Source: Periweissella fabalis
GTDB lineage: Bacteria; Bacillota; Bacilli; Lactobacillales; Lactobacillaceae
Direction of reading: 5' to 3'
NCBI RefSeq assembly: GCF_012396505.1
Contig: NZ_JAAXPN010000001.1
Location: forward strand, 186,001-250,000
DNA: 64,000 nucleotides
The stretch's first letter is position 1. Each line of letters begins with the position of its first letter. The notes beneath the pieces are model-generated. The model ran no database searches. It saw only the letters and a program-made list of their open reading frames with translations, and was not told the DNA's origin. Made by a program: the position numbers and the translations under genes. Of the stretch, positions 55,612 through 64,000 are shown in pieces.

Positions 55612-55786
55612 TTATTTATCCTATTGCGTTTATTTTAAGCTAACTCACGATTTTAAATATGCTTAATTCACCAAGTAGGTGTATATTTTATGAGCTATAA
55701 ATTATTATAAGCACTTAATTTTTTAATTACAATAAAAATGGTTCAATTTAAAGTAAATTAAAAAGCTAGTAGATCAACATAATGGC

Positions 55787-56539
55787 TTAATTAACTGCTT
55801 TGATTTGGTGAGCGGTGCGGGCTAAAGCTTCTAAAAGATACGTGACAGCTAACTGAGATGTGATATTAGTATCTTGATACATTTCAATATTATGATAATA
55901 CGCAAGATTGATTGAAGATAGTTTAGCAATAGTTGCATTACCACTATTAGTTAATGAGATAACTTGAGCATGATGCGTTTTAAGGTGATTAATATAATTA
56001 ATAATACTTTCATTTTCGCCTGAGACCGAAAGTGCCACTAAGCAAATTTTTTGATGATGATTATCCACCAAATTATATAGAGGCATGTTTAGTGGATCCT
56101 CGATATTTAGTGATAGTGATACTAAAGATGAAAAGAGATAGGAACCATAGCGGCTAAAAATACCTGAAGTACCGACACCAACGAATAATACTAAATCGGA
56201 AGTTAGCAAAATATTGGCTGCAGCGGTAATTTTTTCTTGAAAATCAGGATAGTGCGTATGTTTTAAAAATTCTAAAAAGGGAAATTCATCAACGGGAGCA
56301 ATTGGTAAATGGTGTGCATTTAATGATTTTGAGTAGGCTTGAATTCGTAAACGAAAATCAGCATAGCCAGTACATTCAAATTTACGGCAGAAACGCAAAA
56401 TAGTTGATGAACTAACATGGGTAGCATCCGCCAATTCGCGAATCCGCATTAAGCCGACTTGATTGAGATTATTAATAATATAGTTGTAAATATCAATTTC
56501 GGTATTCTTTAGACTGATATTATAAGGTAAAAATAACAT
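55787..56539 (-). CDS. RpiR/MurR-family sugar-phosphate regulator
   Basis: A 250-residue protein with an N-terminal RpiR helix-turn-helix (IRELADATHVSSSTILRFCRKFECTGYADFRLRI) and a C-terminal SIS domain (about residues 110-230; LFVGVGTSGIFSRYGSYLF, ALSVSGENESIINYI) that binds phosphosugars. It is divergently placed from the PTS-GH4 operon and should sense its phospho-disaccharide. Confidence 0.87.
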   Translation of the reverse strand: MLFLPYNISLKNTEIDIYNYIINNLNQVGLMRIRELADATHVSSSTILRFCRKFECTGYADFRLRIQAYSKSLNAHHLPIAPVDEFPFLEFLKHTHYPDFQEKITAAANILLTSDLVLFVGVGTSGIFSRYGSYLFSSLVSLSLNIEDPLNMPLYNLVDNHHQKICLVALSVSGENESIINYINHLKTHHAQVISLTNSGNATIAKLSSINLAYYHNIEMYQDTNITSQLAVTYLLEALARTAHQIKAVN

Positions 56540-56592
56540 AAGAGATCCCCCGGGTATAAGTTAAATGGAACATTGTGTTTCATTGTTGATAC

Positions 56593-56608
56593 ATTCACCA
56601 TAGTGAAT
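56593..56608 (+). promoter_or_regulatory. Operator dyad between the regulator and PTS operon
   Basis: ATTCAC-CATA-GTGAAT is a perfect inverted repeat just upstream of a TATAAT -10 at 56619-56624. TGGAAC-ATTGT-GTTTCA (56566-56582) is a second, imperfect dyad. These are likely RpiR-type binding sites. Confidence 0.65.
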
Positions 56609-56628
56609 AAGGATGTTCTATAATCTAT

Positions 56629-56642
56629 TGTAAGCGTTTACG
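56629..56642 (+). promoter_or_regulatory. cre box of the PTS-GH4 operon
   Basis: TGTAAGCGTTTACG matches the cre consensus at 13 of 14 positions and lies just behind the -10 hexamer, so CcpA repression is expected. Confidence 0.75.
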
Positions 56643-56693
56643 AATTTAAATTAAACCGTTATTCTCAAAGCATACGTAAAGGAGGATAACATC

Positions 56694-57959
56694 GTGGACA
56701 AATTCATGAATTGGTTACAGCAGCGATTGATCCCGCCACTAAGTATTATCGGGAACCAACGTCACCTCGTCGCCATCCGGAATGGATTAGCATTAGCGTT
56801 ACCAGCCATTATTGTCGGTAGTTTATTTTTAATTGTGGGGAATATTCCGATTCCAGCATGGATAAAGTTTATTACTCCATATCAGCCGATGCTAGCTGCT
56901 GCCGTTAGTGTTTCATTTGGGATTATCTCACTACTTGGAACGATTGGCATTGGTTATGAACTTTCCAAAAGTTACCAGCTTGATGCAATTTCCGGAGCGG
57001 CGTTAGCATTAATTGCGTTTTTGACGATTGAATTATCTAACAAATTAGTAATTGATCCCGCCACTTTTGGATCGGGGAGTTTGTTTACAGCAATTATTGC
57101 CGCGATTAGTACGACTGAAATTTTCCGGCTATGTTTGAAGCACAAGTTAATTATTCGCTTACCAGCCGGCGTACCACCAGCCGTTAGTAATTCATTTGTA
57201 TCATTAATTCCTACCGCAATCGTTTTACTCTTATTTTGGATCATTCGGGTGCCATTACACTTTAACTTAGCATTGTTCATTGATCATATTTTCGCCCCAT
57301 TATTATTCGCATTAAACACACTACCAGGCATTATGGTCTATACACTGCTAGTTAGCTTATTATGGTGTGCGGGCATTCATGGCGATATTACTTTGCAAGG
57401 GGTTACTGATCCAATTTTTCTAACCTTCATTACCGCTAATGCTGCTGCATTTGCCCATGGACAGGCCGCTCCGTATATTACAGCTGCTGGCTTTTCAAGT
57501 TTATTCGTTAATGTTGGGGGAACAGGGGCAACGTTAACGTTAGTTTTATTAATGCTTCGTTCAAAAACTAAGACCTATAAGGAATTGGGACGATTATCAA
57601 TTGGTGGTTCATTATTTGAAATTAACGAACCGGTTATCTTTGGTTTTCCCATTATCATGAATCCTTTGATGATGATTCCATTTGTCATTATCCCGCAAGT
57701 ATTAGCCGTGGGCACGTACTTACTGATGGCAGGTAACATCATTGGTCGGCCAACCACGGTGGTGCCATGGACGATTCCACCAATCATTGGGCCGCTAATG
57801 GCAACTGGTTGGGATTGGCGTGCGGCCGTTTGGTCAGCCATTGAAATTGTAGTTGCGGTTGCTATTTATTGGCCATTTTTCAAAGTGGCTGAAAAACAAA
57901 TGTTAGCCAAAGAAACGGACATTGAAACTGAATTAGCTGCAATTGATAATCGAATTTAA
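56694..57959 (+). CDS. celB: PTS IIC permease, cellobiose/lichenan type
   Basis: A 421-residue Lac-family EIIC with about ten membrane helices. Family signatures include GIHGDITLQGVTDPIF, FVNVGGTGATLTL and FEINEPVIFGFPIIMNPLMMIPF, the substrate-binding region. It imports beta-glucosides with phosphorylation by IIA and IIB, which are not in the window. It starts at GTG 56694 after AAAGGAGG and is followed 16 bases later by the GH4 gene. Confidence 0.88.
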   Translation: MDKFMNWLQQRLIPPLSIIGNQRHLVAIRNGLALALPAIIVGSLFLIVGNIPIPAWIKFITPYQPMLAAAVSVSFGIISLLGTIGIGYELSKSYQLDAISGAALALIAFLTIELSNKLVIDPATFGSGSLFTAIIAAISTTEIFRLCLKHKLIIRLPAGVPPAVSNSFVSLIPTAIVLLLFWIIRVPLHFNLALFIDHIFAPLLFALNTLPGIMVYTLLVSLLWCAGIHGDITLQGVTDPIFLTFITANAAAFAHGQAAPYITAAGFSSLFVNVGGTGATLTLVLLMLRSKTKTYKELGRLSIGGSLFEINEPVIFGFPIIMNPLMMIPFVIIPQVLAVGTYLLMAGNIIGRPTTVVPWTIPPIIGPLMATGWDWRAAVWSAIEIVVAVAIYWPFFKVAEKQMLAKETDIETELAAIDNRI

Positions 57960-57975
57960 TAAAGGAGACAGAAAT

Positions 57976-59298
57976 ATGATGCGTAAAAGTTTAAAAGTAG
58001 TCACGATTGGTGGGGGTTCAAGTTATACACCTGAATTAATTGAAGGTTTTATCAAACGCTACGAAGAATTTCCATTAACCGATTTGTGGTTAGTTGATAT
58101 TGAAGCTGGTAAGGAAAAGCTCGAAATTGTCGGTGCGATGGCCCAACGGATGGTCAAAGCAGCAGGGATTGATTGTACAGTGCATTTAACTCTTGATCGC
58201 CGTGAAGCTTTAAAGAATGCCGATTTTGTGACCACCCAATTACGGGCCGGGCAATTATCGGCCCGCGTTTTGGATGAACGCATTCCGTTGAGTCACGGGA
58301 TGATTGGTCAAGAAACCAATGGTGCCGGGGGGATTTTCAATGCCTTACGGACGGTGCCAGTAATCTTAGATATCGTTGAAGATATGAAAGAATTATGTCC
58401 AGATGCTTGGCTAATTAACTTTGCTAATCCAGCTGGGATGGTGACCGAGGCTGTCTTGCGATACGGTAACTGGCCCAAAGTAGTTGGGTTATGCAATATC
58501 CCAGTTAATGCGGTTGTCAATGAAGCTGAATTACTCGGTGAAGCCCCTGAAAAGCTATTTTTCCAATTTGCTGGCATCAATCACATGCACTGGCATACGG
58601 TCATGGATAGCAAGGGGGTTGACCGGACAGATGAGTTAATTAAGCTGATGTATGGAACGGGGACCAATACCGAAATTGTTGCTAATATCAAGGATAATAA
58701 TTTGATCTTTGAACAGGTTGAAAATCTTCACATGGTGCCGTGCCCATACCATAACTACTACTACCATACGGATAAGATGTTGGCCGAAGAACTTGCTGAT
58801 TTTGAAGTTAATGGTACCCGTGCGGAAAAGGTTAAACAAATTGAAGCAGAGTTATTTGCTCTATACAAAGACCCCCAATTAGACTACAAACCTAAGCAAC
58901 TGGCAGAACGTGGTGGCGCCCGCTATAGTGAAGCAGCGTGTGAAACGATTACGTCAATTTACAATGACAAGCGCACAACCATGACCGTCAGCACCCGCAA
59001 TAATGGTACGGTCAAAGACTTGCCGGATGATTGTGCCGTCGAAGTCACATGTACGTTAACTGGTAATGGACCAGTACCATACAACTTTGGTAGTTTCAAA
59101 CCGCAAGAACGTGGCTTACTTCAACTAATGAAGGCCATGGAGCAATTAACGATTGAAGCGGCCGTGACAGGTGATCGCGGCACGTTATTACAAGCCTTAA
59201 CAATCAATCCGTTAGTTACCAGTGGTGATGTGGCTAAGCAAGTAATGGAAGAAATGCTTGAAGCACACAAAGAATTCCTTCCAGCATTTTTTAAATAA
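57976..59298 (+). CDS. GH4 6-phospho-beta-glucosidase
   Basis: A 440-residue glycoside hydrolase of family 4, which splits 6-phospho-disaccharides with NAD and Mn. The NAD loop VTIGGGSSYTPELIEG and the metal and catalytic segments LCNIPVN (Cys) and AGINHMHWH are visible, as are FANPAGMVTEAVLRYG and SFKPQERGLLQLMKAMEQLT. The product of the PTS permease is its expected substrate. The ATG at 57976 follows AAAGGAGACAG; the upstream start at 57943 overlaps the permease gene. Confidence 0.9.
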   Translation: MMRKSLKVVTIGGGSSYTPELIEGFIKRYEEFPLTDLWLVDIEAGKEKLEIVGAMAQRMVKAAGIDCTVHLTLDRREALKNADFVTTQLRAGQLSARVLDERIPLSHGMIGQETNGAGGIFNALRTVPVILDIVEDMKELCPDAWLINFANPAGMVTEAVLRYGNWPKVVGLCNIPVNAVVNEAELLGEAPEKLFFQFAGINHMHWHTVMDSKGVDRTDELIKLMYGTGTNTEIVANIKDNNLIFEQVENLHMVPCPYHNYYYHTDKMLAEELADFEVNGTRAEKVKQIEAELFALYKDPQLDYKPKQLAERGGARYSEAACETITSIYNDKRTTMTVSTRNNGTVKDLPDDCAVEVTCTLTGNGPVPYNFGSFKPQERGLLQLMKAMEQLTIEAAVTGDRGTLLQALTINPLVTSGDVAKQVMEEMLEAHKEFLPAFFK

Positions 59299-59331
59299 GC
59301 ACTTGATTTGAAAGTTAATGTAATATACAAG

Positions 59332-59357
59332 AGTCTACCTGCGGGTGGGCTTTTTTT
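59332..59357 (+). terminator. Intrinsic terminator of the PTS-GH4 operon
   Basis: GTCTACC TGCG GGTGGGC with G-T pairs and seven T; the same class as at 23612 and 48111. Confidence 0.8.
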
Positions 59358-60140
59358 GTTGGTAATATAAAAAAGTAATGTCAGGATCAGTTGAAAAAAG
59401 TTAAGTAAATGAATTAATTAATAGGCTGATAGTTGCACTTACGAGTATATTTGCGATTTTGCGTAATACGATATCCTTTAAATTAAGATAGTTATAGAAC
59501 AACGTGAACTTATTTTATAGCCGTGAAATAACCAAACGCAACTAGCAGTCAACAATTTCGATAGTTATTTGTATCTATCAACAAGCCTTATAGTTGATGT
59601 TTTGCCATGATATTTCATCGGGTACGAAGTGGATTTGTACAATATTAATTAGTTAATGATACTTTCGACTAAAATCAAGTGAAAGTGTCAAAATTATAGT
59701 TTGAAACATTCATATTCACTCAAAGGACATTCATACGATAATTGTTGGAGGGGAGCGTTTTATTCAATATTGAAGCGTGAAGAGGTGTATTTGCAAGTAT
59801 ACAAAACATTAACTGAAGTCCAACCAATGGCGCCTAGTAACCAAATAAAAATAGTCCAATTTATTGACTTCTGAGCATCCAAAAGTGGTGATACTGACGT
59901 AGAGCCACTGTTTACCACTTTTGTACATTTTAAAATGAGTTTTTGTGTTATTAGTAGTCATATTCATAAATATTTCCTCCATATATGCATAACTAACACT
60001 ACAAGTACAGAGTACCCAATATAAAGGATAAGAAAAAATATATAGCTTGAAAAGTTAGGTAAAGACCTATCAATTAATATTTTTTTAATATCAATGCTAA
60101 AATGTTATGATTTAATAAATATATAAAAGAAAGTATGGTA
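59358..60140 (+). other. Non-coding stretch with a hairpin and a short tail frame
   Basis: About 780 bases. AAAAGTGGT (59881-59889) and ACCACTTTT (59915-59923) form an inverted repeat. Just before it lies a short open frame (KREEVYLQVYKTLTEVQPMA..., ending near 59872) without a clear start, which may be a gene remnant. Nothing else is supported. Confidence 0.5.
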
Positions 60141-61169
60141 ATGAATAAGCGATTAATATTAGGGGTTGTAACCGTAACGAGTGCGGTGGTTTTAAGTGCG
60201 TATGGTAGTCAAGGTAGTTCTTCTAGTCATTCAATTAGTAGTGATGCAACAAGTAAGGCCAATACGCCAGCAAGCCCGAAAGAAAAAAGCGATGTAAGCA
60301 GTACTACTAGTTCACAAACATCAACGCATAAAGCAACTAGCCAACAGGTAAAAGGTAAGTTAGCGAGTGTCCAAGTACCAAAGTTAATCTGGGATAACCA
60401 AAAGCAAGTTGCCCTCAATGCTTTTATCAACAGTTGGGGAAGCCGTTTTAGCCCGGCCCAAGAGTACGATAATTTTTATCCATATACGACAGCGACAAAT
60501 GACTATATGGGCTACAATTTTCCGGATGACTTCAGCAAAAATAATATCGCCGTCAATGACCAGCATGTTAATATCAATGTCAGTCAAACTGGGGCGAACA
60601 AGTATGACTACAATGTGGTGGCCATTTACTCAGATTATCCCAACTCACATTCAACAATCGATGCCCATTTATACTTCATGGCGATTCATAATGGGCAGCC
60701 AGTAGTTTTAATTACGCAACAAAACCAAGGTACGCCCGACAATATGTTGCATTTCAAGCCGACTGCTAATCAAGAGTTAGCTGGTAAATTTGCCCAGTTA
60801 GTTAAATCAACTAGCCAACCAATTCATAATGCACCCGTTGTTTCATATGAAGGCGCCAAATTTGATTACCGCCAAATTGGGGTGATGGCTTACAAATATG
60901 CCAATCCTGATGCAACTCCATTAGTTGATTATTTAGGGACTAATCCATTGGCTGCTTTAACTAGCGACGATGGAATGTTCCAAATCGGAACCCGAGATAC
61001 TTCTAAAACGATAATGTATCATTATGATCAAAACGGGGTCCACTTAACTTGGAACGAATCCGGTAAAAAAGTCGATGTCAGTTTGGCTGATTTAGTCAAA
61101 GCAACTTATCAAACACCGACCCAGCAAAATGATGTTAATATGGCCGCCCAGATGGTGCCATTGAGTTAA
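60141..61169 (+). CDS. DUF4767-type secreted protein with altered lipobox
   Basis: About 342 residues. The N-terminus is a signal peptide MNKRLILGVVTVTSAVVLSAYGSQ, where relatives have Cys at the Tyr position (LSACGS lipobox), so lipid attachment is probably lost and the protein either stays anchored by an uncleaved signal or is released. A Ser/Thr/Lys-rich linker follows to residue 70, then a DUF4767-like domain (PKLIWDNQKQVALNAFINSWGSRF... to LTWNESGKKVDVSL). Function unknown. The ATG 60141 has AGAAAG at proper distance. Confidence 0.75.
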   Translation: MNKRLILGVVTVTSAVVLSAYGSQGSSSSHSISSDATSKANTPASPKEKSDVSSTTSSQTSTHKATSQQVKGKLASVQVPKLIWDNQKQVALNAFINSWGSRFSPAQEYDNFYPYTTATNDYMGYNFPDDFSKNNIAVNDQHVNINVSQTGANKYDYNVVAIYSDYPNSHSTIDAHLYFMAIHNGQPVVLITQQNQGTPDNMLHFKPTANQELAGKFAQLVKSTSQPIHNAPVVSYEGAKFDYRQIGVMAYKYANPDATPLVDYLGTNPLAALTSDDGMFQIGTRDTSKTIMYHYDQNGVHLTWNESGKKVDVSLADLVKATYQTPTQQNDVNMAAQMVPLS

Positions 61170-61222
61170 TCAACTCAATAATAAATGTACTTAAAAACTA
61201 CAAGTCCGATATCTGCTAAACT

Positions 61223-61263
61223 AAATAACCCCCTCGAAGAAATATTCCTCGAAGGGGTTATTT
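61223..61263 (+). terminator. Intrinsic terminator
   Basis: AAATAACCCCCTCGAAG pairs with CTCGAAGGGGTTATTT. 61264-61571 is AT-rich and holds only the likely promoter (for example TATAAT at 61538-61543) of the next operon. Confidence 0.82.
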
Positions 61264-61571
61264 AGTTTATTTCTCGATGTTTAGCAAGATATCACTAATA
61301 ATGACATTTGCGTGAATCACACTGGTTTTGTTCTTCGCACAAATTTTCACTTTTTTAGTAGATAAAAGCAAAAAAGTGAAAAAACGAAAATATATTACGT
61401 TTTATTAATTTATAATAAATGAATAATTTAGTTAAACAATGTTTAATTCAAGTTAATGATATTAGATATTGTAGCGACTTTTACTGAGTTTTAATTATAT
61501 TAAAATTAAACTTTTTTAAATTATATAAAATTTAGTATAATATAATTATAAATTTTATTAGGAGAATTTAC

Positions 61572-62147
61572 ATGGTGAAAGCAGACTTTAGTTATAATCC
61601 ATATTTGATGCAAACGGATGTGAACATCAATGGATTAGAACCAAAAATCAATAGTCCATTTGAAAAATATCGTAACGAAAAGTTGCAATCGTGGATTAAT
61701 AAAGTACCTAAAGCATTGTACGACGAAATGAATGGCTATGATTTTGAACTGAACTTTACAGGAACTAAAGCCGATTTTAACGACTTGAAGAGTGTATTTA
61801 TTAAAGCTGGAATTACTTTAAGTCCGGTGCAAAAGCTCAACGGTGAGATTATACCAGCGACGATGCAGTTGGTTTTTAAAAAAGAATTGGAGAATGTAAC
61901 CGTAAAATTAAAGCAGATTCGCGAATTAATGACATGGTTAAATGAACATCCCAATCGTAAATTTGATTATAAAAAGTTCATGACTGATTTTTCATGGGTG
62001 TTTAACGAAGAAATCGCATATATTACCATTCAAGATACTCAAACTCGGATTGTGAATTTTCCTGAGTTAAACGTCTCAGTTGAAAATATTAATACTATTC
62101 AAGAGTTACCAGATGATATTAATAATACCCCAATCGTATTTTTGTGA
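61572..62147 (+). CDS. Unknown protein, first gene of a three-gene operon
   Basis: A 191-residue protein with a mixed alpha/beta composition, no signal peptide and no recognised motif. It starts MVKADFSYNPYLMQTDVNIN behind AGGAG. The next gene begins at a GTG overlapping its stop by four bases, so the two are translationally coupled. The similarly sized neighbours suggest a fixed protein set. Confidence 0.65.
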   Translation: MVKADFSYNPYLMQTDVNINGLEPKINSPFEKYRNEKLQSWINKVPKALYDEMNGYDFELNFTGTKADFNDLKSVFIKAGITLSPVQKLNGEIIPATMQLVFKKELENVTVKLKQIRELMTWLNEHPNRKFDYKKFMTDFSWVFNEEIAYITIQDTQTRIVNFPELNVSVENINTIQELPDDINNTPIVFL

Positions 62148-63289
62148 AAAAGGCTACTTCGAAAGCTTTTTTCAATTTACTAAATTTAGTTAAAAAGCAA
62201 CCGTATGTCATAAATGAGCAACTTTTTTTTATCATTGAAGATAACTCAAATTTTCCTAAAATAGAACGCACTATTATTGATCAGGGCGTACCAACACCCC
62301 AAATTATTACTAAAATGGACGCCCCACTTGTTTGGGAATATTTATGTACGTATCCTTTAACAGCTTATGTTCATAACGTTGTCAAACTACTCAATATAAC
62401 AACTCATAAAATCCAGACCCAAAATATTAATGATAGTCGACAGGCTGAAATTGAAAATGTTGAAATTTATACTCTAGTAGCTGAAATCGATGAAACGTAT
62501 AGTTTGCTTGATAAGCGTGATAAACAATTTGTTAATCGGGAGGAATTAAAAATACCAGCAATTTTTAACAGTGCTTTAGAAAAGCTTGTAAACAATATAA
62601 ACGCGTGGAATAAACGTAAAACTAAATATAGTAGTGATGACGAGGCAAAAAAAAATGCGCGAAAATTCATGGAAGATTTAGATAACTGGTTTGTTAAGTT
62701 TGAAAATGAAATAATGCAGGCCTTTCTAGATGCCATTGAAGAAATTACGCTAAGCAATAATGAAATCTATGGTTTAGAAGATTTAGACGCAGAAACTGAT
62801 GATCCTTATGATACATTTGGTAAGAATATGGTTGACGAAGGGGTCAAATATTATGATGCAGTGGTAAGTGAATTTGAAGAAACAGAAAATGATTTACCTG
62901 ATTTAATAAATGATTTTTTATTTATAAGGCAAGAAACACTAGTTGAGGCAAGTGATGGGTTATTTGGTTTGTTTGGTCGTAATAAAAATGAACCTAAAGA
63001 ACTAGTACCTGAAATAACATATTTATTATCAGAGTGGCGGGAGATTGCAGAGCAAACTGTTCAGGTAAAAGCTGACGAATTACTTGATACTTACAAAAAC
63101 AAATTGTTTGAATATTACAATAATTCAAGTTACAAGTATCACGCATATTTACAAATGGAACTTACAAAGTTAAGTGCTCAAAGAAAAGAAACCCTCTTCA
63201 AGCTTTCGGATGATGCACGGTTATTACAAACCGATATTGATTGGACTAGTGAATTTATACGGCAAGTTGAAGTAATTGGGAAAGGATAA
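62144..63289 (+). CDS. Unknown helical protein, second gene of operon
   Basis: A 381-residue acidic and helical protein with long coiled stretches (about residues 110-235 and 320-375), no membrane segment and no known domain. It begins at GTG 62144 (GTGA overlap). It may be a structural or scaffold component for the ATPase-like third gene, but this rests on order only. Confidence 0.65.
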   Translation: MKKATSKAFFNLLNLVKKQPYVINEQLFFIIEDNSNFPKIERTIIDQGVPTPQIITKMDAPLVWEYLCTYPLTAYVHNVVKLLNITTHKIQTQNINDSRQAEIENVEIYTLVAEIDETYSLLDKRDKQFVNREELKIPAIFNSALEKLVNNINAWNKRKTKYSSDDEAKKNARKFMEDLDNWFVKFENEIMQAFLDAIEEITLSNNEIYGLEDLDAETDDPYDTFGKNMVDEGVKYYDAVVSEFEETENDLPDLINDFLFIRQETLVEASDGLFGLFGRNKNEPKELVPEITYLLSEWREIAEQTVQVKADELLDTYKNKLFEYYNNSSYKYHAYLQMELTKLSAQRKETLFKLSDDARLLQTDIDWTSEFIRQVEVIGKG

Positions 63290-63294
63290 AGTAT

Positions 63295-64000
63295 ATGAGT
63301 GAAGAGGTTATTGTACAAGAGCCAAGTGTCATCACATATGAAGAATTAACAAATCAGCAAAAAATCGATGTAAAATTGGATATCATTGATGAAACTTTAC
63401 GGCGCAAGGAGTTAGCGCGATTAACAGAAATGCAAGTTGTTCCATTTGAACAACTGAACTTGCCACCACTTGAAGAAGATATCATCAATAACGTGCGTCT
63501 GTTTAAAATTAACGAAATGGTCTACCAAAAAGGTGAAGCAGTTACTGATAAGTACACAACGGTATTTAATACCTTGCAAACTTACCAAGCTTCAGTGTTT
63601 GTGATCATTGATTCAGATGGATATCAAACAGATTTCTATCTGGGAGTACGTTCCAATGGGGATAAACGCTCAACTGTAACATTAGGGGATACCCTTAAGA
63701 ACACTTTGATCGGTCATTTTCCAGGGGCGAAGGTTCAAAATGAAGACCGTAAGCGAATTATGGCCTTAACGAATAAAATTACGCATCAAAAAAACAGCAC
63801 GTCAGTAAGCGTGGTTGCTAAAAGTAAAAGTAATTATGAGCAAGAAAATGAGCAATTTATCCAAGGATTAGATAAATTAGCTTTATCAATGCAAGGACGT
63901 CAATTTACGGGCGTAATCGTTGCCCAAAATACGCAACCAGATGAAATTCAAATGCTTCGTAAAAACTACCAAGACTTATATACTAATTTATCACCGTATC
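63295..64000 (+). CDS. Third operon gene, N-terminal part only (possible motor ATPase)
   Basis: The frame from ATG 63295 stays open to the window end (235 codons visible): MSEEVIVQEPSVITYEELTN..., then VFVIIDSDGYQTDFYLGVRSNGDKRSTV and NTLIGHFPGAK. A short FYLGV...GHFPG pattern occurs in the N-terminal domain of HerA/FtsK-like ATPases of uncharacterised systems, so a P-loop may follow outside the window. Six bases separate it from the previous gene. An AAAGGA site is present. Confidence 0.55.
   Translation, partial: MSEEVIVQEPSVITYEELTNQQKIDVKLDIIDETLRRKELARLTEMQVVPFEQLNLPPLEEDIINNVRLFKINEMVYQKGEAVTDKYTTVFNTLQTYQASVFVIIDSDGYQTDFYLGVRSNGDKRSTVTLGDTLKNTLIGHFPGAKVQNEDRKRIMALTNKITHQKNSTSVSVVAKSKSNYEQENEQFIQGLDKLALSMQGRQFTGVIVAQNTQPDEIQMLRKNYQDLYTNLSPY

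Noticed and set aside
1..64000. tRNA or rRNA genes
   Set aside because: I looked for tRNA T-loop GTTCRANNC with matching acceptor stems and for rRNA-like GC-rich blocks and saw none.

Overview
The window comes from a low-GC Gram-positive lactic acid bacterium of the family Lactobacillaceae. The basis is strong AGGAGG-type ribosome sites, hairpins followed by T-runs, a TagE5/TagE6-type GtfA-GtfB pair, pyruvate oxidase, a membrane D-lactate dehydrogenase, a cellobiose PTS with a GH4 phospho-glucosidase, cre boxes, and several DUF families common in lactobacilli. The genus cannot be fixed from the sequence alone.

Layout. 0-7 kb is core-like: rpiB (minus strand, cut by the window edge), an acidic protein, the glycosyltransferase pair with an unknown protein behind it, a YdcF-family protein and a membrane protein. 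7.7-8.3 kb holds the tail of a sortase-anchored surface protein and a small membrane protein. 8.3-13.3 kb is phage-derived: a DnaC-like loader and a truncated replication protein share a duplicated upstream element, a KAP NTPase lies between them, and a helicase/McrC chimeric remnant follows. 13.5-36.4 kb is a defence island. It holds brxA-brxB-brxC (brxC with an in-frame stop), a pglX stump, half an inverted hsdS, a frameshifted hsdR with no hsdM, a GIY-YIG protein, SIR2+HerA (HerA frameshifted near its end), an Mrr-like nuclease, a HEPN protein, a large SIR2 protein, and an Abi_C-like protein.

The most unusual part is 23.6-39.6 kb. A leader repeat of about 105 bp (P) recurs in front of three unrelated defence genes, at 23.6, 28.7 and 33.7 kb. 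Six decayed pieces of a GAPDH (gap) gene, most oriented on the minus strand with their own terminator and a shared end of about 60 bp (R), are scattered between accessory genes. R is followed by 3'-terminal tails of different genes. In one case P and the gap debris are joined at an 11-base identity. This looks like a recombination scaffold that has exchanged defence genes.

36.8-52.5 kb is mixed. It contains a frameshifted dld, XRE regulators, small toxin-antitoxin pieces (Phd-like, YafQ-like with a truncated DinJ-like partner, a Panacea-type antitoxin), MFS and DMT transporters, a GNAT enzyme, and an IS605-group element carrying only tnpB that splits an MFS gene exactly. Removing the element restores the MFS frame. 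53-61 kb is metabolic: pyruvate oxidase with a cre box at its promoter, an RpiR regulator diverging from a PTS IIC-GH4 operon with a dyad and a cre box between them, and two secreted or lipoprotein-like proteins. 61.5-64 kb starts an operon of three genes that I do not recognise; the last runs off the window.

Much of the defence content is broken. BREX lacks pglZ and brxL, and no type I methyltransferase is present. The apparently intact candidates are KAP, GIY-YIG, the SIR2 of the SIR2-HerA pair, Mrr-like, HEPN, the large SIR2 protein and the Abi_C-like protein.
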